Source: Psychrobacter vallis (GTDB lineage Bacteria; Pseudomonadota; Gammaproteobacteria; Pseudomonadales; Moraxellaceae). From it: a stretch of 64,000 nucleotides of DNA. Below the pieces are notes generated by a model. The model was not told the origin of the DNA. It did not search any database and saw nothing but the letters and a program-made list of their open reading frames with translations. Made by a program: the position numbers and the translations under genes. The stretch covers positions 237,526 to 301,525 of the forward strand of contig NZ_CAJHBU010000002.1 of NCBI RefSeq assembly GCF_904846715.1, in the 5' to 3' direction. This document shows positions 35,938 to 46,050 of the stretch, piece by piece. Position 1 is the first letter of the stretch. The number at the start of each line of letters is the position of its first letter.

Positions 35938-37251
35938 TTATAAGCTAAAGTCTGCAAGTTCATCATCTCCATCAATATCGCTCATATCGATGTCCATATC
36001 GGAGGGCGTCTCAGGATCGATAGTTACCGAATTGATTAGATGATCCCATGAGATAGTAGGATTTTGGTCAATAACGGCCAGCATATCCAAAAACGCCTTG
36101 ATGGTATTGCGCGGCGTTCTAAAGTAAGCATCGCCAATCGTCTGGCTACAATGTTGCAAAAAAGCTTGTAGTGATTCATCAGGTACAAGATAAGCAGTCT
36201 CATCACCGCCTGCATAAACATGACGTAAGTTTTTGAGTAAGATATAAAGCTCCTCTGGCGTTAAGCTGGCTAAATGTAGAGCAGGAGATGAGTAATCAAT
36301 CACTCCTGCTTTTTTAGCAAAGCTATTATCCGCCAAACGCGTTTGCAGGGCATCGTAGCTGTATAACCCTTTGCGCGGATCGAGTAAAAACTCAGGAGTA
36401 CCGCCTAATAAAAACCCTAAATGCTCAGCCGTTCCTTGTAAACAATCATTTAAGATACGCAAAATTTGCTCATAGTTGCCTTGACGCGCCTGCGCGCTAT
36501 TGAGCTTATATAAATTTACCATTTCATCCAAATTTACCAGTAATCCTTGATAACCTGCTTGGCGCACGAATAAACTCATGATTTTTAATGAGTCGTAGAA
36601 GGAAGCATCAGAGATAATTGTGCGCACACCCAAATCATGTTTCGCATCGGTCTTAGTAGAGTATTCTGCCCGCAGCCAGCGAATAGCGTTAACTTTTAAC
36701 TCGTCATTGCCTTCTTCGTGTCCTTGCCAATACGCCTCAATAACCTTGGCAAAATCATAGCCGCCTACAAGTTCAGTCAGCTCCGCTAAATTGTGCTGGA
36801 TAACGTCACTAATAGCCTCCCCACTGCTATCCGCTTGTTTGCGGGCTTCAGTAATAAAACGCTCAACCACACTAGCAAGACCATTACCATCAGGCTTATT
36901 GCGCGTCGATAAATTACGCATCAGCTCAGAATATAAATTTCTCGCTTGCCCTGATGACGCTTGGATACGTCTATCAGGTGATAAATCGGCATTAACGGTG
37001 ACCAGTTTACGCTCCAGGGCAATAGCGCGAACCACGCTTAAAAAGAAAGTCTTTCCTGAACCATATTCCCCGATAATCAGCCGAAAGGCAGAGCCACCGT
37101 CAGCTACACGTTCAATATCGTCTATCAAGGCTTTGAGCTCGTTAATACGTCCGACTTGAATGTGCTGAATACCAACTTTAGGAGTCACGCCAGACTTGAG
37201 CGACTGGATAATTGCATCGCGCTCTTTGGCTCTGATTTTTTTAACGCTCAT
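35938..37251 (-). CDS. BrxD-like (DUF2791) P-loop ATPase
   Basis: 437 aa. Walker A GEYGSGKTFFLSVV at ~61-74, preceded by GIQHIQVGRINELKALIDDI. Walker B LLVNLDEMVNL at ~238-248. A sensor-like LGGTPEFLLDPRKGLYSYDALQTRL follows, and the C-terminal tail is strongly acidic. Length and motif order fit the DUF2791 ATPase of BREX systems (BrxD). Here it lies between a TerB-domain gene (23 bp) and an Lhr-type helicase (33 bp), with no pglX, pglZ, brxC or brxL in the window. Predicted to act with the helicase on DNA. Confidence 0.8.
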   Translation of the reverse strand: MSVKKIRAKERDAIIQSLKSGVTPKVGIQHIQVGRINELKALIDDIERVADGGSAFRLIIGEYGSGKTFFLSVVRAIALERKLVTVNADLSPDRRIQASSGQARNLYSELMRNLSTRNKPDGNGLASVVERFITEARKQADSSGEAISDVIQHNLAELTELVGGYDFAKVIEAYWQGHEEGNDELKVNAIRWLRAEYSTKTDAKHDLGVRTIISDASFYDSLKIMSLFVRQAGYQGLLVNLDEMVNLYKLNSAQARQGNYEQILRILNDCLQGTAEHLGFLLGGTPEFLLDPRKGLYSYDALQTRLADNSFAKKAGVIDYSSPALHLASLTPEELYILLKNLRHVYAGGDETAYLVPDESLQAFLQHCSQTIGDAYFRTPRNTIKAFLDMLAVIDQNPTISWDHLINSVTIDPETPSDMDIDMSDIDGDDELADFSL

Positions 37252-37274
37252 ATTTATTCCCTTTATTTACTGTT

Positions 37275-39671
37275 TTATTGACTGAAAGCTTTTAGCTCTT
37301 CTACAATTTCAAAATCGACTATGACTTCGTCATCATCTTCTAATACAGGCGCATCGACGTTTTCATATGCCCAATCGTTAATAGTTTCAATGGCGCCATT
37401 TATCATTAGGTTAAGCGACTCGCACAATACGTTAACAGCTTCACGTTGCCATACCTCAGCATTAATAAGCTGATGATATAATTGGCTATGACTACTATCT
37501 AAGCCATCTATAGTCGGCTTATTATCTGAGTTTTCAATAGGTACATTACTCTGCTGGTCAGTCGCCGTCTGATTACTTATCTCTAAGGTTTCATTTTCTT
37601 CTGACTCATCCTCTACGGCAAAAATACTGCTTAGCATAGCTTTAGCTACTGCTGTCTCGCGTTCATGTAGGGCTAATAGTTCGGCGTCAAAACTAAATAA
37701 GGTGCTGTTTTTACTGCTATTACCTTTTGCTTGGAACGCATTATTTATGCCCGTGTTTACTTGTTTATTCGTCGTCAGCTGATGGATAGCACTAGTCACT
37801 AACGTTTTATCTAAACCTAAAGCTTGATATAACTTTTCGATCTGTTTAATTTGACTAGGTTCGATATTACCATTCGCTAAGGCAACGGTAATAATGAAAC
37901 GGCTGATAAAACCAATGTATTGCTCATCAAGAGTAGCCAATGTTGACTTTAGGCCCGCCATATTTGCTGGAGTGTTTAATTGCCATAACAAATAAGCTCT
38001 AAGCGAGTCTTTTTCAATAGTGCTCAGCTGACTGTCTTCATTGAGCAGCGTTAATAAGGTGTCCACTTCCCTTTTATCAACATAGCCATTAATAGTCGCT
38101 ACCATAGCGCCCAGCCTCATGGCTAAACCGACTTGATAGAAAGATGAACTAGGATTAAATTCTTCACTAAACCCATCATGACCACCAGCAAATAACACAG
38201 CGTAACCATCTGATTGCAAGCGCGTCTGATGATAACGTTGGTCAGGGGCAATACCAAAACCGGCAAGCTCTAGCAGATTAATGATCAGCTCGTTTTGTTT
38301 TTTACTCAGCGCTTTGTTAGCTGTTGATAGCAAAGGCTCGTTTAAATATGACCATAGCTCTTTAGTCGTTGTCAGCCCTTCATTATTTTCTATAACAGAT
38401 TCAGCCCATCTCTTAAATTTTTCAATGACAGGGTAACGGCTGTTATGAAGTAAAGGTTTTGGCAGTAGCATGATAGCGACAACGTCATCAGCCGAGCTGC
38501 CCTCTTTACCCAAATAACGACTGTAAGCATCTAAAGCGTCATTGCACTGCTCAGCGATATTTATAAGCTTTTTAACAGGTGCCCGTAAGACGCTAGGATC
38601 TGGTAGATCATCAAGGGTAAGCTCTACACTAATAATAGAGCGACTGGCAGCATTATAGCTAAGCTTGAGCCTCGTTTTATTAGCAGAAACTAAAAATCCG
38701 TTTGAATTATCTTCATGATATAGAGTTTGGAATAACGCTTTAAACTCAGTCTCGCAGCGCTTGGCAGGAGTTTTAAAGTTGTATTCATTAGAATAGACAA
38801 GCCACTCCCACGCTAATAGTGCAGGAATAGGCAGTTGCAACGCTACTATCTTTGCCAAACGCATCTTAAATTCTAAGTTTTGGCCAGTTACGGGTGGCGG
38901 TAGTAAATGCCCAGTCTGCGCTTCATCTTCAAACAATAATGAGCGAATAAGAGTCATAAATGCTAAAAAATGGGCTGAATAACTGTCGAAAGAAGCAGAC
39001 TGACTGCCGTAGATACGATTGAGTCGTGTGATCTCTTCATAGATAGCTATAAACTCAGCGTCAGAGACGATATCGTCGTTAATGTGCTCAATAATACGAC
39101 GTTCAAAACCACCAAAATAAATGAATATATAACCAATAGGAGTACTTGGATAGGCGCGATTTGAGGCTAGCCAATCAAGATAGGCTCCTCGGCACTTAGA
39201 GGATAAGCGCTCATAACTGGGCCAGTAACCAAGAGAGTCATCCTGATGAATTTGTGAGGTACTATGGATCATTTTAGAAGAGCTAGCAGACAAGCTATCA
39301 TCGAGTAGTGACGGTTCACACCCAAACCCCGTTAGCATTTCCAGCTGGCCACCAAAATAATAAAAACCGCGCTTAATAGAGCGTCCGTTAATATTCAAAG
39401 TTTCGTTTTCTTTGATCCAGCGTCCTAGCTGTTTATTGGATGAAATATTCGAAGCGTTAGATTTAGCAGATGAGATAATAAATGACGCAAACTCATCGCT
39501 ATCGTCATTTTGAATAGAACGGCTGTCTCTACGAAAGTTATGAGAATTGTCAGGCTTGATATCAGGGGGTAATTCTATAAAGGTGGGCTTCGCTGTTTTA
39601 TTACCTTGAGCGTCGGCATCATATTTTTGTTTAAAAAGTGCCTTTACGTCTGCAATAAAATTCTTCATCAA
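37275..39671 (-). CDS. TerB-domain (TerB_N / TerB / TerB_C type) protein
   Basis: 798 aa. The N-terminal ~230 residues (GRWIKENETLNINGRSIKRGFYYFGG, IGYIFIYFGGFERRIIEHI) resemble the TerB_N region. Residues ~515-630 form an all-helical TerB-like domain with acidic candidate metal ligands (GYVDKREVDTLLTLL, ANGNIEPSQIKQIEKLY). The C-terminal ~140 residues, rich in Glu/Asp, resemble TerB_C. It is the first gene of a tight three-gene operon. TerB-fold proteins are associated with metal-dependent stress and DNA-processing systems; the biochemical role is unknown. Confidence 0.75.
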   Translation of the reverse strand: MMKNFIADVKALFKQKYDADAQGNKTAKPTFIELPPDIKPDNSHNFRRDSRSIQNDDSDEFASFIISSAKSNASNISSNKQLGRWIKENETLNINGRSIKRGFYYFGGQLEMLTGFGCEPSLLDDSLSASSSKMIHSTSQIHQDDSLGYWPSYERLSSKCRGAYLDWLASNRAYPSTPIGYIFIYFGGFERRIIEHINDDIVSDAEFIAIYEEITRLNRIYGSQSASFDSYSAHFLAFMTLIRSLLFEDEAQTGHLLPPPVTGQNLEFKMRLAKIVALQLPIPALLAWEWLVYSNEYNFKTPAKRCETEFKALFQTLYHEDNSNGFLVSANKTRLKLSYNAASRSIISVELTLDDLPDPSVLRAPVKKLINIAEQCNDALDAYSRYLGKEGSSADDVVAIMLLPKPLLHNSRYPVIEKFKRWAESVIENNEGLTTTKELWSYLNEPLLSTANKALSKKQNELIINLLELAGFGIAPDQRYHQTRLQSDGYAVLFAGGHDGFSEEFNPSSSFYQVGLAMRLGAMVATINGYVDKREVDTLLTLLNEDSQLSTIEKDSLRAYLLWQLNTPANMAGLKSTLATLDEQYIGFISRFIITVALANGNIEPSQIKQIEKLYQALGLDKTLVTSAIHQLTTNKQVNTGINNAFQAKGNSSKNSTLFSFDAELLALHERETAVAKAMLSSIFAVEDESEENETLEISNQTATDQQSNVPIENSDNKPTIDGLDSSHSQLYHQLINAEVWQREAVNVLCESLNLMINGAIETINDWAYENVDAPVLEDDDEVIVDFEIVEELKAFSQ

Positions 39672-39786
39672 TGATAATATCCATGCTAATTAATATCAAA
39701 GTTGTTATAAAAAAGCATATAACTAACATTCATTCTAACAACAAACGTGCATTTTTTAATATTTATTTATTAAAATAAGCAACTTA

Positions 39787-41943
39787 TCACCACCACACTG
39801 GTTCATCACTTTCTTTAGTAGGTTTTTTAACCGTCTCAACAGTTACCTTGTCAGCAGACAGCTCTGCAATAAAACGGGACACTTTATCAAAGTAACCTGA
39901 ATAACTAGAAAAATAATCTGGTGCCGTTAAAAACAGTCGGTTCTTCGCGCGGCTACAAGCAACATAAAACAGCTTACGCTCTTCCTCCAATGCTTCAAAA
40001 TCACTTAATGAGCGATAATGCGGCATCATGCCATCGACTAAGGAGTTGACGAACACCACTGGCCATTCAAGTCCTTTTGCACTATGAATGGTAGAAATGG
40101 TTAATTTATCATCGTCTTCCCCTTCTGCCTCACCTGACGTGGCGACCGAATCATTGGGCGGATCGAGAGCCAATTTTTCCAAAAAATCATCAAGATTGTC
40201 ATGCTCTGCCGCTAAGTTTGTAAGAACACGAAAATCCTCGCTACGCTCTCGCCAGTTGTCTTCATTGATTTTTAGAACAGGAATATAAAACTCAAGAATC
40301 AGCTCGATAACTTGTTCAACGGTATCCGCGCGGCTTGCTTTGCTCAGCAATTCATACAATAGCGCAAGTTGTGTGCTTTTTTTGGCAAATTTTGCCGTCA
40401 GTAGTGGCGCAAAAGAATTATTGTCGGCGGTAATCGCTTGCGTTAAGCGAGTTGCAGTCACTGCGCCTACACCTTTAAACAAAGTCAAAATCCGATGCCA
40501 AGCAATGGTATCGTTGGGGTTATAGAGTATTTTGACAAATGCTAATACATCTTTGATATGACGCCTTTCAATGAACTTAAGACCGCCGACGACAATAAAC
40601 GGAATGCGGCGCTCCATAAATTCCAGCTGGATATAATTGGACTGAAAAGACGTGCGGCACAATACCGCAAAATCCTTGTAGTCATACTCTGACTTTAACG
40701 CGATGATTTTATCAGCGATATATTTTGCTTCTTTGCTTTCATTACTTGAGCGGCAAAATGTTGGCGTTATCCCTTCTACTACTGAGCCGGAATACAACTG
40801 CTTTTGATAACCTAACGTGATTTGATCTGACAAAGCGTTAATATAATTTAAAACAGCGGGCGTACTACGATAATTTTGCTCAAGCTTGATAAGCTTGGCA
40901 TTAGGGTATGTCTCACCAAACAAAAGAATGTTTTCGTAATTGGCACCGCGAAAGGCGTAGATACTTTGATTGTCATCGCCAACCACCATCAGCGAGACCG
41001 ATTCAGGAGCGCAAATGAGATCAATCAGTGCTTTTTGCGGGATATTGGTGTCTTGATATTCATCCACCATAATATAACGATATTGGTTTTGTAGGAGCTG
41101 ACGAAACTTATCGTTCGTTTTTAGGTGCCGTACGACTTGACCAATAATGTCGTCAAAATCGTATAAGTGATTGATGCGTTTGTATTCGTGAAAATCAATC
41201 GCCAATTTTTCTATTGCAGGTATGTGTATGGCAATATCAGGATAACTACTTTCAATCAACTCACGGAGTTGAATACGCCGATTTCTAGAAGTAGAGAATA
41301 TTTTTTGCAAGGTTTTTTTGCGCGGAAAAGCTTGACTGGTGATATTGATTGCGTATTTTTTCTCTTTATTAATCAAGTCTATGGCGTCTTCACTATCGCC
41401 CGTATCCAAAATAGTAAATCTTGGATTGATACCAAGCAGTCCGGAGTATTGACGCAGCAGCATGGTACAAAACGAATGAAAAGTACCACTATTGATAGCA
41501 TTGAGCGTTTTACTGTCTTTTTCGCCATCTGTGTCACTCGCTAATCTGCTTGCCAGCAACGTCTTAGCACGCCCTTTAATTTCATTGGCAGCTTTACGAG
41601 TAAAGGTTAGCAGCAAAATCTCTTTGGGCGGCACACCATTTTCTATCAAATAACTAGTGCGATAGGTCAGCGTTTTGGTTTTACCAGAACCCGCGCCTGC
41701 AATCACAAGTACCTTACCGTCAATGGTTGTCGCAGCCAAAAGCTGATCGGCGTTTAGCTCACTGGCGTAATCCACTTCCAATGCTAAGCTGTCAAGCCGC
41801 TGATTGAGTAACTCAGCATCCGCCTTTATCAAATTGGCTTCGAGTTTTGCAATCGCCTGCTCAAGACGCGCAAGCTTGGGTTTCATCTCGATAAAGTTTT
41901 GTGGATAATTATAACGGCGTGTCTCAAAAATCGTAGAGGTCAT
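39787..41943 (-). CDS. UvrD/Rep-type superfamily 1 helicase
   Basis: 718 aa. Motif I AGAGSGKTKTLTYR (~82-95), Ia LLTFTRKAANEIKGRA, motif II DEYQDTN (~294), motif III VVGDDNQSIYAFRGA, motif IV LEQNYRSTPAVLNYI, motif V TIHSAKGLEWPVVF (~617-630), motif VI YVACSRAKNRLFL. All catalytic motifs are intact: predicted 3'-5' DNA helicase. An unusual ~60-residue helical, charged N-terminal extension precedes motif Q/I. It is 115 bp upstream of the TerB gene on the same strand, so it may belong to the same system or be an independent repair helicase. Confidence 0.88.
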   Translation of the reverse strand: MTSTIFETRRYNYPQNFIEMKPKLARLEQAIAKLEANLIKADAELLNQRLDSLALEVDYASELNADQLLAATTIDGKVLVIAGAGSGKTKTLTYRTSYLIENGVPPKEILLLTFTRKAANEIKGRAKTLLASRLASDTDGEKDSKTLNAINSGTFHSFCTMLLRQYSGLLGINPRFTILDTGDSEDAIDLINKEKKYAINITSQAFPRKKTLQKIFSTSRNRRIQLRELIESSYPDIAIHIPAIEKLAIDFHEYKRINHLYDFDDIIGQVVRHLKTNDKFRQLLQNQYRYIMVDEYQDTNIPQKALIDLICAPESVSLMVVGDDNQSIYAFRGANYENILLFGETYPNAKLIKLEQNYRSTPAVLNYINALSDQITLGYQKQLYSGSVVEGITPTFCRSSNESKEAKYIADKIIALKSEYDYKDFAVLCRTSFQSNYIQLEFMERRIPFIVVGGLKFIERRHIKDVLAFVKILYNPNDTIAWHRILTLFKGVGAVTATRLTQAITADNNSFAPLLTAKFAKKSTQLALLYELLSKASRADTVEQVIELILEFYIPVLKINEDNWRERSEDFRVLTNLAAEHDNLDDFLEKLALDPPNDSVATSGEAEGEDDDKLTISTIHSAKGLEWPVVFVNSLVDGMMPHYRSLSDFEALEEERKLFYVACSRAKNRLFLTAPDYFSSYSGYFDKVSRFIAELSADKVTVETVKKPTKESDEPVWW

Positions 41944-42354
41944 TTTACAATCTTGCCTTTAATAAGGGTTGTCGCGCAATCAATCATTAGATTAAAGCAG
42001 GTGAATAGCCATTTAACATAAGCAATAAGTCGTAGCTTATCATAATTGTGACAGTACTAAACCTTACTGAGACTGAGTCGTGAAAATCCAAGTATCTAGC
42101 ATATAGCCAGCTGAAAATGAAAATGTTGCATCAATTTAAACGCGCTACTGGAAGAAATTTTACGCAGCCTCTGTCTGCGAAGGCACAGCACGCAAGTAAC
42201 ATTTATTCCAGTAGCGCTATCATATTTTTAAAGCGTCTCAACTATAACAACATCACCCCTATTGAGTGAAATTTGCTACAATATGCGCAATTTTGATTTA
42301 CTATTTAACCAAGTTGTAGATCAACTGATTTTATTACTATATTGAGAGAACGTT
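41944..42354. other. intergenic region between the UvrD-like gene and ychF
   Basis: 411 bp between divergent genes, containing one copy of the palindromic repeat (42142-42217). Otherwise I see no gene or clear promoter pair. Confidence 0.5.
42142..42217. repeat. palindromic repeat, copy 1 (76 bp)
   Basis: Perfect 12-bp ends GCGCTACTGGAA / TTCCAGTAGCGC enclose the core CTGTCTGCGAAGGCACAG shared with copies at 45883 and 46842. It lies between divergent genes. Confidence 0.8.
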
Positions 42355-43446
42355 ATGGGTTTTAATTGCGGCATCGTCGGTCTACCAAACGTGGGTAAAT
42401 CCACCCTGTTTAACGCCTTGACCAAAGCGGGTATCGCCGCTGAAAACTTTCCATTTTGTACCAAAGATCCCAATACAGGTATCGTTCCTGTGCCAGACCC
42501 ACGCCTAAAGAAACTGGCTGATATCGTCAATCCTGAGCGTGTATTGCCAACGACGATGGAGTTCGTTGACATCGCAGGCTTGGTCGCTGGCGCGTCAAAA
42601 GGTGAAGGCATGGGCAATCAGTTCCTAGCCAATATTCGTGAGACTGATGCGATTGCGCATGTCGTACGCTGTTTTGATGATGACAACGTGGTACACGTCG
42701 ATGGTCGCGTCAGCCCCATTGATGACATCGAAACCATCAACACCGAGTTGGCGTTGGCAGATTTGGAAGCGGTTGAGCGTGCTATCCTTAACTTAACCAA
42801 AAAAGCCAAAGGCGGCGATAAAGATGCGAGCGCCATGCTTGATGTGTTCAAAAAAATCGAACCACTATTGGCAGAAGGTAAAGCGGCTCGTGCAGCCAAC
42901 CTTGATAGTGATGAGAAAAAACTCATCAGAAGTTATGGTCTAATTACCCTAAAGCCAACCATGTATATCGCCAACGTTGCTGAAGATGGTTTTGAAAATA
43001 ACCCGTACCTCGACGCTGTCCGCGGTTATGCCACTGGTGAAGAGTCTATCGTCATCGCCCTCTGCAACCAAATCGAATCTGAAATCGCTCAACTTGATGA
43101 AGACGATAAGAAAGACTTTTTGGAAGATATGGGTATGGAAGAAGCGGGTCTCGATCAAGTGATTCGTGGTGGTTATGACTTACTTGATATGCAGACTTAC
43201 TTTACTGCTGGGGTAAAAGAAGTGCGCGCATGGACCGTTGCTATTGGCGCTACTGCCCCGCAAGCAGCGGGCGTGATTCATACTGATTTTGAGCGCGGCT
43301 TTATTCGCGCCGAAGTCATCGCTTATGACGATTTTATTGAGCACAACGGTGAAAAAGGTGCGGCAGCTGCTGGCAAATCACGTCTAGAAGGCAAAACCTA
43401 TATCGTCCAAGATGGCGATGTGATGCACTTTAGATTTAACGTGTAA
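42355..43446 (+). CDS. ychF: ribosome-binding ATPase YchF
   Basis: 363 aa Obg-family P-loop protein with G1 [15 protein letters not shown] (~8-22), G3 DIAGLV, a coiled-coil insertion and the C-terminal TGS-like region ([29 protein letters not shown]). YchF prefers ATP over GTP and associates with ribosomes. The SD before the ATG is weak (GAGAACGTT). Stop followed by a terminator, so monocistronic. Normal family length. Confidence 0.97.
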   Translation: MGFNCGIVGLPNVGKSTLFNALTKAGIAAENFPFCTKDPNTGIVPVPDPRLKKLADIVNPERVLPTTMEFVDIAGLVAGASKGEGMGNQFLANIRETDAIAHVVRCFDDDNVVHVDGRVSPIDDIETINTELALADLEAVERAILNLTKKAKGGDKDASAMLDVFKKIEPLLAEGKAARAANLDSDEKKLIRSYGLITLKPTMYIANVAEDGFENNPYLDAVRGYATGEESIVIALCNQIESEIAQLDEDDKKDFLEDMGMEEAGLDQVIRGGYDLLDMQTYFTAGVKEVRAWTVAIGATAPQAAGVIHTDFERGFIRAEVIAYDDFIEHNGEKGAAAAGKSRLEGKTYIVQDGDVMHFRFNV

Positions 43447-43465
43447 TACCACTGGCAGTTTGATG

Positions 43466-43504
43466 TAAAAAACCAATATAGAGCAATCTATGTTGGTTTT
43501 TTTT
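43466..43504 (+). terminator. rho-independent terminator after ychF
   Basis: AAAAACCAATATAGA / TCTATGTTGGTTTTT with loop GCAA and a long T-run. One G-U/mismatch in the stem. Probably works in both directions. Confidence 0.9.
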
Positions 43505-43589
43505 AAGACTAATATGTTATATTATAACGTAACTATTTACGCTTTTATTCTCACACTACTATCACTTTATATTTACAAAGGCATTTTTC

Positions 43590-44150
43590 ATGATAACGCT
43601 TACTCGTACTCACTCTAAAACTGCTCTACTTTGCGTTGCTTTTCTATTGGCAGGCGCAGGTTGCCAACAACAAGCCGATACACCGCAACCAATTGATAAT
43701 GAAGCTGCTGCAACTGACTCAACCACTGAGATGGCACATGATGCGCATGCAGATCATGATGCACACGAGCATGAAGAACAAGGACATGAAGAAGACGATC
43801 ACGGGCATGAAGGCCATAATCACGCAGCAGCAGATATGACCACTTACACGTGTCAGCCGGAACAGATGATCGAAGCCCATTATGATACTGCAAATGGCGA
43901 TCAAGCTGCTAACAGCGCCCATCTATTGATTGACGGGGTAGAATATGATCTGACTGCCATGACACCACCGGCAGGCAGTAATGGCTTTACTGCGTATGAG
44001 ACGGATATTGGTATCAATAATGATGCAGGCATGAAATGGCAAGTCAGTACCGACACCAATAAGGCCATACTAAGTAATAAAACATTAGATGGTAGTATTG
44101 CTGAGAGTGCTGAAGCTGTATTGTTTGATTGCCAAAAAACAGATAGTTAA
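43590..44150 (+). CDS. His-rich lipoprotein with MliC-like C-terminal domain
   Basis: 186 aa. Lipoprotein signal with lipobox LAGAGC (Cys ~25), so membrane-anchored in the periplasm or outer membrane. Residues ~48-80 carry about ten His among Asp/Glu/Gly (DAHADHDAHEHEEQGHEEDD), a likely Zn/Cu/Ni-binding tract. The C-terminal ~100 residues start with TTYTCQPEQMIEAHYD and end VLFDCQK, with LLIDGVEYDLTAM between. These resemble the MliC fold (membrane-bound inhibitor of C-type lysozyme), including the paired Cys. That assignment is by pattern only. Monocistronic. Confidence 0.7.
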   Translation: MITLTRTHSKTALLCVAFLLAGAGCQQQADTPQPIDNEAAATDSTTEMAHDAHADHDAHEHEEQGHEEDDHGHEGHNHAAADMTTYTCQPEQMIEAHYDTANGDQAANSAHLLIDGVEYDLTAMTPPAGSNGFTAYETDIGINNDAGMKWQVSTDTNKAILSNKTLDGSIAESAEAVLFDCQKTDS

Positions 44151-44324
44151 TACTGCTCAATAAATACTTATCTGAAGCACTACTTTCTAAAAATCATCCA
44201 AAAAAAGTTGTCGCTGTCTGATCATCAAATAGGCAGCCACAACAGATGAACCGACACGACTATTTTGCTATGCTAAGAACAATATAACAAATACCGTCCG
44301 TTCATCATTGGGATCATAATAATA

Positions 44325-45782
44325 ATGTCTAACCACCTATCATTCTCCTCTGCCACTACCCAGTGGTCACACTTGCTAAACGCCCAACGCCTCGGATCAG
44401 CCAAAAAACCCAAAACCGGTGAAACAGCACGCTCGCACTTTCATAAAGATTATGACAGACTGGTTTTTTCTCACTCCTTTCGGCAGCTCAACCAAAAGAC
44501 ACAAGTTCATCCATTAACCAATCAGCTCGGCATTCATACTCGCTTGACGCATTCGCTTGAAGTGTCTTGTATTGGTCGCTCTTTGGGAATGATGGCAGCA
44601 GAAAAACTCCATGACAAAATAGATAACGGTTTACCAGCGGGCATCTCGCCAGCCGACGTTGGAGTCATTGTACAAGCAGCATGCCTCGCACACGATATCG
44701 GCAATCCACCATTTGGTCATGCGGGAGAATATGCGATTCGTGATTGGTTCAGAAATCCTAACGCTCAGGCTGTTTTGCAAAACCTGAGCATCAATGAGCA
44801 ATTAGACTTGCTGGCATACGAAGGCAATGCACAAGGATTTCGACTGTTAGCGCGCAATGAGCATCATCCTGATAAAGGCGGTATGCGTCTCACTTGTGCA
44901 ACGCTGGGCGCTTTTATGAAATACCCTTGGCTGGCAACGCATAGCAATGATGTCAGTAATAATAGTCTAGACAGTAACGTGAATCTAAGCAGTGCCGTTA
45001 GTATAAACAGTAACGTGCAGAAATTTGGCTGTTTTGATAGTGAGTCAGCGCAGTTAGAAGCATTAGCAGCGACACTGCACTTACCTCGCTCAGAGCAGCA
45101 CGACGGTTTTGCCCGTCATCCATTGGCTTATTTACTAGAAGCCGCAGACGACATCTGCTATGCCCTGATCGATTTAGAGGATGGCATCAATTTGAATATG
45201 CTGACCTATACCGATGTGGCCAGCATATTTTATGAGCTAATTGGCGAGCGTCCTAGTAGCATTCATGTACCAGCACACATGTCAGTGCGGCAGAGTCTCG
45301 CATCATTACGAGCGCGTGCCATGATGCGGTTGGTCAATACGGTCACTGATGCCTTTGTCGCAAATAATGATGCCATGCTGGCGGGCACACTACACGGCAG
45401 CTTATTTACTCATTGCGATACCAGTGTGCAAAACGGTATCAATCAAGCCAAGCAATTGGCACGTGAGCAAATATTCAATCACCCAAGTAAAGTAAGAATG
45501 GAGCTGATGGCCAATCAATGCTTGCATCGTCTGCTAGATGCTTTTATGCCGCTGGCGTGGACAGGTGGTCAAACAGCCTCCATGTCCTCCGTATCTATGT
45601 CCTTTGAGCAACAGCGTTTGCTAAGCTTATTGCAACCACATCTTTACGAACATCGCCGTGAGCTGGCAAATGACACCTATCTTAACATTCTGAATGTTTT
45701 GGATTTTATTACCGGTATGAATGACCATGAGGCTTATCGCTTGGCTCAGGAACTACAAGGGCATTGGGGGACGATGGTGTAG
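44325..45782 (+). CDS. dgt: dGTPase-like deoxynucleoside triphosphohydrolase
   Basis: 485 aa HD-domain enzyme cleaving dNTPs to deoxynucleoside and triphosphate. FSHSFRQLNQKTQV, HTRLTHSLEVSCIGRSLG and the HD pair CLAHDIGNPPFGHAGEYAI (~121-139) are the metal-binding site; EAADDICYALIDLEDGI supplies the later Asp. A Ser/Asn-rich insertion (~205-235, SNDVSNNSLDSNVNLSS) is not usual. Gene stands alone. Symbol by similarity to the Dgt family; the preferred dNTP cannot be read from sequence. Confidence 0.9.
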   Translation: MSNHLSFSSATTQWSHLLNAQRLGSAKKPKTGETARSHFHKDYDRLVFSHSFRQLNQKTQVHPLTNQLGIHTRLTHSLEVSCIGRSLGMMAAEKLHDKIDNGLPAGISPADVGVIVQAACLAHDIGNPPFGHAGEYAIRDWFRNPNAQAVLQNLSINEQLDLLAYEGNAQGFRLLARNEHHPDKGGMRLTCATLGAFMKYPWLATHSNDVSNNSLDSNVNLSSAVSINSNVQKFGCFDSESAQLEALAATLHLPRSEQHDGFARHPLAYLLEAADDICYALIDLEDGINLNMLTYTDVASIFYELIGERPSSIHVPAHMSVRQSLASLRARAMMRLVNTVTDAFVANNDAMLAGTLHGSLFTHCDTSVQNGINQAKQLAREQIFNHPSKVRMELMANQCLHRLLDAFMPLAWTGGQTASMSSVSMSFEQQRLLSLLQPHLYEHRRELANDTYLNILNVLDFITGMNDHEAYRLAQELQGHWGTMV

Positions 45783-45882
45783 TCATATCAAACCTAAAAA
45801 ATACAATTAACTGTGTCAAATTCGCTTAGCCTACAATACGTATAGTTAATCCTAAATAAAAAAGGCACAACCATTGTAACGC

Positions 45883-45953
45883 GCTGCTAGGATAATATTT
45901 TCTTGCTTGCTGTGCCTTCGCAGACAGAGGCTACGAAAAATTATCCCAGCAGC
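45883..45953. repeat. palindromic repeat, copy 2 (71 bp, opposite orientation)
   Basis: GCTGCTAGGATAAT / ATTATCCCAGCAGC ends (one mismatch) around the reverse complement of the shared core. It lies in the 333-bp gap between dgt and the TetR gene; the rest of that gap holds only the 46051 inverted repeat. Confidence 0.8.
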
Positions 45954-46050
45954 ACTATATTTATTTTATAGTGAATTGACTGTAGCGATTGCACTCGTTT
46001 TCCTTCCTACTCTGATTTTTGGGATTGGTATAAATTCACCCAAGTTGCGT

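Noticed and set aside
33574..41943. A complete BREX locus
   Set aside because: Only BrxD-like and BrxHI-like proteins are present; pglX, pglZ, brxA, brxB, brxC and brxL are absent between the flanking housekeeping genes.
44208..44246. Hairpin GTTGTCGCTG / CAGCCACAAC before dgt
   Set aside because: It has the run of T only on the minus strand, where no gene needs a terminator, and two mismatches; I could not assign a function.
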